Translations under genes and position numbers: made by a program
Part shown: positions 6,526 through 11,119 of the stretch, piece by piece
Layout of the letters: every line of letters begins with the position of its first letter
Numbering within the stretch: position 1 is the stretch's first letter
Notes under the pieces: model-generated
What the model was told of the DNA's origin: nothing
Database searches by the model: none
The model's input: the letters and a program-made list of their open reading frames with translations, nothing else
Assembly: GCA_027488165.1 (NCBI GenBank)
Contig: JAIYCF010000043.1
Location: forward strand, 1-11,119
DNA: 11,119 nucleotides
Direction of reading: 5' to 3'
Source of the DNA: Streptomycetaceae bacterium
Lineage (GTDB): Bacteria > Actinomycetota > Actinomycetes > Nanopelagicales > Nanopelagicaceae

Positions 6526-7110
6526 ATGTCTGAGCACTGGCCGGTCTACTTACAAGAAGGCGAGTTGTTATTACGCCCGCTTCGTATTCGCGATCGCCGC
6601 AGTTGGTTACGTGTTCGAGCCGAGAATAAAGATTGGCTAACCGAGTGGGAGGCTACGCTTCCCCAGGTTCCAGGTGAGAAAAACTCAACCAAACTTCCTT
6701 CATTTAGCGAGATGGTTAATTGGCATAGCCGCGAAGGACGCAACGGGCGTTCTTATTCACTCGCAATATGGCTAATAAATAACCAGGGCAAGAATCTAAT
6801 TGGCCAGATCACAATGGGCGGGGTTTCATACGGTGCGATGCGCGGTGCCCATATTGGCTATTGGATTGATCGCGCATACGCAAACCGAGGGTTTACTACA
6901 CAAGCGGTAAATATGTTGACCCGCTTTGGTTTTCAAGAGCTTGGCTTACATCGAATCGAAATTAATATCCGCCCAGAAAACGCACCTTCGATAAAGGTCG
7001 CTGAAAAAGCTGGCTATATTTTTGAAGGTCTACGTCCAAGGTATTTACATATCGATGGAAAATGGCGTGACCATCACTGTTTCGTTAAAGAAAATTCCCA
7101 GGTTATTTAG
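6526..7110 (+). CDS. GNAT-family N-acetyltransferase, RimJ/RimL type
   Basis: The 194-residue protein has the RimJ/RimL layout. It has an N-terminal LLLRPLRIRDRRSWLRVRAEN segment, a central strand pair (LIGQITMGGV, AHIGYWIDRAYANRG), the acetyl-CoA loop RGFTTQAV, and the C-terminal GLHRIEINIRPENAPSIKVAEKAGY signature, where Asn and Ser contact the cofactor and the Tyr is the usual general acid. These enzymes acetylate protein N-termini or, in other branches, small molecules; the target here is not known. The gene starts 19 bp after glp and has only a poor AGAG ribosome site. The order glp-rimJ-glpR is conserved in many actinobacteria, so a link to the division proteins is possible but unproven. 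Confidence 0.9.
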   Translation: MSEHWPVYLQEGELLLRPLRIRDRRSWLRVRAENKDWLTEWEATLPQVPGEKNSTKLPSFSEMVNWHSREGRNGRSYSLAIWLINNQGKNLIGQITMGGVSYGAMRGAHIGYWIDRAYANRGFTTQAVNMLTRFGFQELGLHRIEINIRPENAPSIKVAEKAGYIFEGLRPRYLHIDGKWRDHHCFVKENSQVI

Positions 7111-7160
7111 CCCTCTAAATCCACGGGGCGGCAGGGGTGCTCCTCTAATCTTTACCCATC

Positions 7161-7937
7161 ATGGCTTCTGGAATTATCTATCTGACGATCATCGGCATGT
7201 GGGTGGCTTACTTCCTCCCACGCTGGGTGCACGATCGAAATGAGTTCTCTGGAAAAAATGTAGAAAGATATAAAAGCGCACTTCGCATAGTTGCCGAAAA
7301 TTCTCCAGGTGGAAGTTCTGGAACCGGGGTAATTCATACCGACTTAGATCGAGAAGCAAAAATTGCCCAACAACTTATGCGCCGCAGAATTATCTTCTCA
7401 ATAATTATTATCGCTTTCGTTATGACGACAGTAGGTGCGATTATGCAAACCCTTGCAATTTCATTTATCGGAATTCCAGTTATTGGATTTGTTCTCTACT
7501 TGGCACATGTTCGACACCAAACGAATACAGATCGCGCCCGTCGTCGTCGCGTAACTCAGATTCATCGCACAACAGTTGGTGTCTCATCAACTAACTTGGC
7601 AGAAGTTGTTGCACCTAAGCCTTCAACTGAACACTGGATTCCGCTTTCAGAACGCGAACTAACTGGCGTAACGATTTTGCCAAAGGGAACTGCCGCAGCT
7701 CGTGGCGAATGGCAACCTAATTCGGTACCGGTACCAACTTATGTAAATGCGCCAAAGGCAATTACTCCAAAGCGAGTAATTGACCTCACGACCCCTGGTC
7801 AATGGAGTGAAGAACAAGAGCGCCTAGAACGCGAAGCACTGGCTGCGGCTGCTCCATCGCGTGATGAAATCTTTGATCAACAACTTGCAGATGAAGCCGT
7901 GGAGCGCATGAAGCGCAACCGCGCTGCCAACGAGTAG
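7161..7937 (+). CDS. SepX/GlpR-type divisome membrane protein
   Basis: The 258-residue product has an N-terminal membrane helix (about 4-20, GIIYLTIIGMWVAYFLPRWV), a short cytoplasmic stretch with RYKSALRIVAE, a closely spaced helix pair (about 77-95 and 97-116), an Arg-rich turn (RARRRR), and a long, mainly polar C-terminal region. That region holds the PVPTYVNAPKA motif (190-200) and the VIDLTTPGQW block, then an acidic helical end. This layout and the PxPTYV motif match actinobacterial SepX/GlpR. SepX supports septum formation in Streptomyces, and GlpR is the membrane receptor of Glp in Corynebacterium. The nearby glp gene supports the call. There is no Shine-Dalgarno. TAATCT at 7146-7151 precedes the ATG by 9 bases and may be a -10 of a leaderless mRNA. 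The stop lies 6 bp from the convergent pmt stop. Confidence 0.82.
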   Translation: MASGIIYLTIIGMWVAYFLPRWVHDRNEFSGKNVERYKSALRIVAENSPGGSSGTGVIHTDLDREAKIAQQLMRRRIIFSIIIIAFVMTTVGAIMQTLAISFIGIPVIGFVLYLAHVRHQTNTDRARRRRVTQIHRTTVGVSSTNLAEVVAPKPSTEHWIPLSERELTGVTILPKGTAAARGEWQPNSVPVPTYVNAPKAITPKRVIDLTTPGQWSEEQERLEREALAAAAPSRDEIFDQQLADEAVERMKRNRAANE

Positions 7938-7943
7938 TTACCT

Positions 7944-9218
7944 TTAAATCCACGAAGGCAGCCACATGCGCGCCTGCCAAGAATCGTAGGTAATGACATC
8001 TCCTGTGAAAAGCGGGAGGAAGAATATGAAATTTATAAAGATCACAAAGGCGACTAAGCCTAGAACCACATAGATATTCCGCTTATTCTCGAAGTGCATA
8101 AGCAGTGCGTAGGCGCAGTAAACAATAGCTAGAATTAAAAATGGCTGGAAAACAATTGCGTAGAAGGTAAATACCGTTCTTTCTTGAAAGAAGAACCAGG
8201 GTAGATAACCAGCAGCCATTCCCGCGAGAATTAAATTAAGCGGTGGCTCATAACGTTTAACGGCGATAGATCTAATCCAAAAACCCAATACAACTGCAAG
8301 TGCGATTGTTCCCAACCACCAGAGCAGCGGTGTTCCAAGCGCTAAAACTTCTTGTGAACAACTATCTGCGCCGCAGGTTTTGGGGGTTTCGTAGTAAAAA
8401 GAAGTTGGCCTTCCCATAATCAACCAACTCCACGGATTTGATTGGTAGGAATGCTTTTCAACTAACCCAGTGTGAAAGCCCAACATCTGCGAGTGATAGT
8501 GAAGAAATGATGTGATTACATTTTCGGAATAATCACGAGCCCACCCGCGGCTACTTGCAAACCAACCAGACCAGGATGTTATATAAATCGAAATTGGCAA
8601 CAACCCATATTGTGTTGCCGTCCTAAAAGTTGGCCTCATTAAGTCGCGCCCAGTGTTATGTGCAAATGCTCGATAAAGCGCAACGATTGCAAATAGCGCA
8701 AGGAAATACAAACCGCTCCACTTGGTTGCAACGGCAAGACCAAGTGCGATTCCGGCCCACCAATGCCAGCGCGCCAAGAAAAAGTATGTTGCAAGAAGAA
8801 TAAAGAAAGAGAGATAGATATCTAATAACGCGGTACGAGAATGCACTAAGGCCAATCCATCCATAGCCATCAGCGCACTTGCTGCAATCGTTAGATAAGA
8901 ATTTCTGAATAGGCGATGTGCGATGAGAGCAATTAAAACAACCATCACAGAACCAAGAAGTGCGCCCATAAAACGCCAACCAAATTCGTTATCCCCGAAC
9001 AGCTTTATTCCGAGCGCTATCAGCCACTTTCCAACCGGAGGATGGACGACAAATTCAGGTTCATCACCTGTGATCTCAACACCTTGCGCCAAAAAATCGC
9101 GCGCGCCATCTACGTAATAAACCTCGTCAAAGACAAAGCCTTTTGGTGTTCCAAGATTGAATAGCCGCAGGGTTAGTGAGATCAAAGTGATCGCGCCAAC
9201 GTAGATGCGGGTTTTCAC
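7944..9218 (-). CDS. pmt: Protein O-mannosyltransferase (GT39, bacterial PMT)
   Basis: The 424-residue membrane protein has around ten hydrophobic helices. Its first extracytoplasmic loop carries FDEVYYVDGARDF, with the conserved Asp-Glu of PMTs, followed by HPPVGKWLIALG. The C-terminal part has LPWFFFQERTVFTFYAIVFQP, typical of the four-helix C-terminal PMT domain. Such enzymes transfer mannose from polyprenyl-phosphate-mannose to Ser/Thr of proteins as they are exported by Sec. It is somewhat shorter than the mycobacterial enzyme, as I recall it. I chose the GTG at 9218 because TACGCT lies exactly 6 bases upstream, a leaderless-type arrangement. An in-frame ATG at 9248 would add 10 residues and overlap the rsmI start by 2 bp. 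The frame stays open far upstream, but that part is antisense to rsmI. Confidence 0.88.
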   Translation of the reverse strand: MKTRIYVGAITLISLTLRLFNLGTPKGFVFDEVYYVDGARDFLAQGVEITGDEPEFVVHPPVGKWLIALGIKLFGDNEFGWRFMGALLGSVMVVLIALIAHRLFRNSYLTIAASALMAMDGLALVHSRTALLDIYLSFFILLATYFFLARWHWWAGIALGLAVATKWSGLYFLALFAIVALYRAFAHNTGRDLMRPTFRTATQYGLLPISIYITSWSGWFASSRGWARDYSENVITSFLHYHSQMLGFHTGLVEKHSYQSNPWSWLIMGRPTSFYYETPKTCGADSCSQEVLALGTPLLWWLGTIALAVVLGFWIRSIAVKRYEPPLNLILAGMAAGYLPWFFFQERTVFTFYAIVFQPFLILAIVYCAYALLMHFENKRNIYVVLGLVAFVIFINFIFFLPLFTGDVITYDSWQARMWLPSWI

Positions 9219-9230
9219 ATACCTAGCGTA
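9219..9230 (-). promoter_or_regulatory. Putative leaderless promoter of pmt, overlapping an rsmI -10
   Basis: On the minus strand, TACGCT (9230-9225) is followed by 6 bases and then the pmt GTG at 9218, so the first base of GTG would be the transcription start. The same bases read on the plus strand give TAGCGT (9224-9229), which could be the rsmI -10. The two promoters would then share one element. Confidence 0.4.
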
Positions 9231-9233
9231 CTG

Positions 9234-9239
9234 AGAGGA
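9234..9239 (+). promoter_or_regulatory. Shine-Dalgarno of rsmI
   Basis: AGAGGA lies 7 bases before the ATG at 9247, a good position for ribosome binding. It fixes the rsmI start. Confidence 0.65.
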
Positions 9240-9246
9240 TGTACCC

Positions 9247-10089
9247 ATGGCGCTCACACTGGCAGCAACTCCTCTGGGAAATCCCGGGGATGCAAGCCCG
9301 CGCCTAAAAGATGCGATCGCAAACGCTGAAGTTATCGCAGCTGAAGATTCACGCCGCTTCCATCGCTTATGTTCAGATATCGAAGTTACCTTTACTGGTC
9401 GCGTTATTTCTTTCTTTGATGGAAATGAAACCGAACGCACCCAAGAGATTCTTGAATTATTGCGCGCCGGAAAGAACGTATTGGTTGTATCTGATGCCGG
9501 CATGCCAACGATTAGTGATCCGGGTTTTCGTTTGGCGCGCGATGCGATCGCAGAAAATTTAGCGGTAACGGTAATTCCAGGACCAAGTGCCCCAGTTATG
9601 GCGCTGGCGCTCTCTGGGCTTGCCACAGATCGCTTTACCTTTGAAGGTTTTGCACCGCGCGCACTCGGTGCTCGTCAAGCACTTTATGAATCTTTACGTT
9701 TTGAAGAGCGCACTATGGTTTTCTTCGAAGCCCCACATCGCATAACCGAATCACTGCAAGATGCTCTTGCTGTATTTGGTAGCGATCGCAAGGCTGCCAT
9801 CTGTCGCGAAATGACCAAGACTTATGAAGAAACGGTGCGCGGAACTTTGGCTGAGTTAGTTGCCTGGTCTACCTCAAAAGAGATTTTGGGGGAGATAACC
9901 ATGGTGATTGCTGGAGCAGCTGTCGGAACGGCAGAAGTGACTGCAGATCAGATGGTTGCGCGAGTTCGTGAATTTGAGGCGGCGGGCATGGACCGCAAGG
10001 CGGCAATTGCAACTGTGGCCGATGAATTCGACCTGCCTAAGCGAATCGTTTATGCAGCGGTAGTTGATGCGAATAAGATGCGTTCGTGA
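9247..10089 (+). CDS. rsmI: 16S rRNA (cytidine-1402-2'-O)-methyltransferase RsmI
   Basis: The 280-residue product is the usual size for RsmI, which uses SAM to methylate the ribose 2'-O of C1402 in the 16S rRNA decoding centre. The N-terminal LAATPLGNPGDASPRL matches the family's ATPIGNxxD loop, with a Pro in place of the more common Leu. IAAEDSRRFHRL, VLVVSDAGMPTISDPGFRLAR, VIPGPSAPVMALALSGL and FFEAPHRITESLQD follow in the order of SAM-dependent tetrapyrrole-type methylases. The C-terminal part (about 225-280) is a small helical domain ending in KRIVYAAVV. An AGAGGA ribosome site is 7 bases upstream. The stop overlaps the metG start by 4 bp, so the two translation genes are probably coupled. 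Confidence 0.95.
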   Translation: MALTLAATPLGNPGDASPRLKDAIANAEVIAAEDSRRFHRLCSDIEVTFTGRVISFFDGNETERTQEILELLRAGKNVLVVSDAGMPTISDPGFRLARDAIAENLAVTVIPGPSAPVMALALSGLATDRFTFEGFAPRALGARQALYESLRFEERTMVFFEAPHRITESLQDALAVFGSDRKAAICREMTKTYEETVRGTLAELVAWSTSKEILGEITMVIAGAAVGTAEVTADQMVARVREFEAAGMDRKAAIATVADEFDLPKRIVYAAVVDANKMRS

Positions 10090-11119
10090 AATCTTTCTAC
10101 CTAACAACGCCGATTTACTATGTAAATGATGCGCCACATATCGGCCATGCATATACAACTGTTGCCGGCGATGTCTTAACGCGCTGGCATCGCCAACGCG
10201 GAGAATCTGTCTGGTTCTTAACTGGAACAGATGAACATGGTCAGAAAGTAATGCGTACCGCTGAGCAAAATAACGTTGCTCCCCAAGCGTGGGTAGATCG
10301 CCTGGTGCAAGAAGCCTGGAAGCCAAATTGGACCGCGTTAAATATCGCAAACGATGATTTCATCCGCACGACCGAGGCCCGTCACACTGAGCGAGTTCAA
10401 AAGTTTTTACAATCGCTTAAAGATGCAGGACACATTTACGCTGGTAAATATGAAGGCCCTTATTGCGTTGGATGTGAAGAGTTTAAATTACCTGGCGACT
10501 TGATAGATGCAGATGGCCAGAAGCTCTGCCCAATTCATAGCAAGCCCATCGAGATGGTCAATGAAAATAACTGGTTCTTTAAACTCTCAGAATTTACGCA
10601 AGCACTTCTCGACCACTACAAGAAGAACCCAGAAGCGTGCCAACCTGAAAGTGCGCGCAACGAAGTAATAGCATTCCTCGAAGGTGGCGTCTCTGACCTA
10701 TCAATTTCTCGCTCAACCTTTGATTGGGGCATTCCTGTTCCGTGGGATACCGATCAAGTTGTCTACGTTTGGTTCGACGCTCTGCTCAACTACGCAACTG
10801 CCGTAGGCCTAACAGATGCACCGGATTCTGAAGGTGGCAAGAAGTTTGCGGCCACTTGGCCTGCTGATGTGCACTTAGTTGGAAAAGATATCTTGCGCTT
10901 CCATGCAGTGATTTGGCCAGCGATGTTGATGGCTGCCGGCATTGATATTCCTAAGAAAGTTTTTGCCCACGGCTGGTTATTGGTGGGTGGCGAGAAGATG
11001 AGTAAATCAAAGCTCACTGGTATCGCACCTTCTGATATCACCGACCACTTTGGCGTTGACGCCTTCCGTTATTACTTCTTACGCGCAATTCCATTTGGCT
11101 CTGATGGATCTTTCTCTTG
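10086..11119 (+). CDS. metG: Methionyl-tRNA synthetase, 5' part (cut by window edge)
   Basis: From a GTG at 10086 the frame is open to the window end, giving 344 codons; the anticodon-binding domain is missing. The class I catalytic motifs are both present: HIGH at 18-21, after TTPIYYVNDAP, and KMSKS at 304-308. The inserted zinc knuckle has C127, C130, C148 and H151, a single-zinc form. WFDALLNYATA and HLVGKDILRFHAVIWPAML are further family blocks for methionine and adenylate binding. The enzyme charges tRNA(Met) in the cytosol. The GTG overlaps the rsmI stop (GTGA). There is no separate promoter, so translation probably depends on coupling to rsmI. Confidence 0.96.
   Translation, partial: MKSFYLTTPIYYVNDAPHIGHAYTTVAGDVLTRWHRQRGESVWFLTGTDEHGQKVMRTAEQNNVAPQAWVDRLVQEAWKPNWTALNIANDDFIRTTEARHTERVQKFLQSLKDAGHIYAGKYEGPYCVGCEEFKLPGDLIDADGQKLCPIHSKPIEMVNENNWFFKLSEFTQALLDHYKKNPEACQPESARNEVIAFLEGGVSDLSISRSTFDWGIPVPWDTDQVVYVWFDALLNYATAVGLTDAPDSEGGKKFAATWPADVHLVGKDILRFHAVIWPAMLMAAGIDIPKKVFAHGWLLVGGEKMSKSKLTGIAPSDITDHFGVDAFRYYFLRAIPFGSDGSFS

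Noticed and set aside
7111..7160. G-rich stretch between rimJ and the SepX/GlpR gene as a terminator or riboswitch.
   Set aside because: I could not find a stable stem with a T-run, and the region is only 50 bp.
7022..7243. A 73-codon plus-strand ORF overlapping rimJ and the SepX/GlpR gene.
   Set aside because: It is an out-of-frame shadow of two well-supported genes and has no conserved motif.
7116..7954. CCTyTAAATCCACG-like 14-mers on both sides of the SepX/GlpR gene (7112-7125 and 7941-7954).
   Set aside because: One copy encodes the end of pmt, and pairs of this quality are expected by chance in 11 kb. There is no sign of a mobile element between them.
9219..9626. Minus-strand pmt frame stays open about 126 codons upstream of the ATG at 9248.
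   Set aside because: The extra sequence is antisense to the conserved start of rsmI, is not PMT-like and looks like shadow translation. The first PMT helix begins right after the chosen start.
9874..10350. A 158-codon minus-strand ORF across the rsmI/metG junction.
   Set aside because: It lies antisense to strongly conserved RsmI and MetRS segments, including HIGH. Its composition is unlike a real protein.

Overview
The window looks like chromosomal DNA of a small-genome, low-GC actinobacterium. A freshwater acI/Nanopelagicales-type lineage is my best guess. The evidence is indirect: a moderate G+C content judged by eye, very short intergenic gaps, 4-bp start/stop overlaps, many starts without a Shine-Dalgarno, and gene content typical of Actinobacteria (FadE25-type acyl-CoA dehydrogenase, CopD-CtaG fusion, Glp/RimJ/SepX-GlpR cluster, bacterial PMT next to rsmI). 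I see no RNA genes, mobile elements, phage genes or CRISPR arrays.

Layout. 1-914 (-): the N-terminal part of an MMPL/RND membrane transporter, cut by the window edge. 984-1103 (+): a 39-residue highly charged small ORF. 1110-1316 (-): an FmdB-type zinc-ribbon protein. 1442-4970 (+): a tightly overlapped run of a CopC-like exported protein, a CopD-CtaG fusion membrane protein and an acyl-CoA dehydrogenase. 4977-5534 (-): 5-formyltetrahydrofolate cyclo-ligase. 5580-7937 (+): a MoeA/gephyrin-like protein (Glp), a RimJ-type acetyltransferase and a three-span membrane protein of the SepX/GlpR type. 7944-9218 (-): protein O-mannosyltransferase. 9247 to the end (+): rsmI overlapping the start of metG, which runs off the window.

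How the genes fit together. The CopC and CopD-CtaG genes form a copper-handling and cytochrome-oxidase-assembly unit at the cell envelope. The CopC homologue has no histidine at all, so a classical Cu(II) site cannot be present. The Glp-RimJ-SepX/GlpR block matches the actinobacterial divisome module in which a repurposed MoeA acts as a gephyrin-like scaffold with FtsZ and a membrane receptor. The Glp here lacks the whole MoeA domain II and has degenerate molybdotransferase motifs. That makes it the best candidate for something unusual in the window: a minimal, probably non-catalytic gephyrin-like division scaffold.

All three convergent gene pairs are separated by exactly 6 bp and have no visible terminator hairpin. 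Several starts carry a TANNNT-like element a few bases upstream instead of a ribosome binding site, which suggests leaderless transcripts. The octamer GCGATCGC occurs at least six times.
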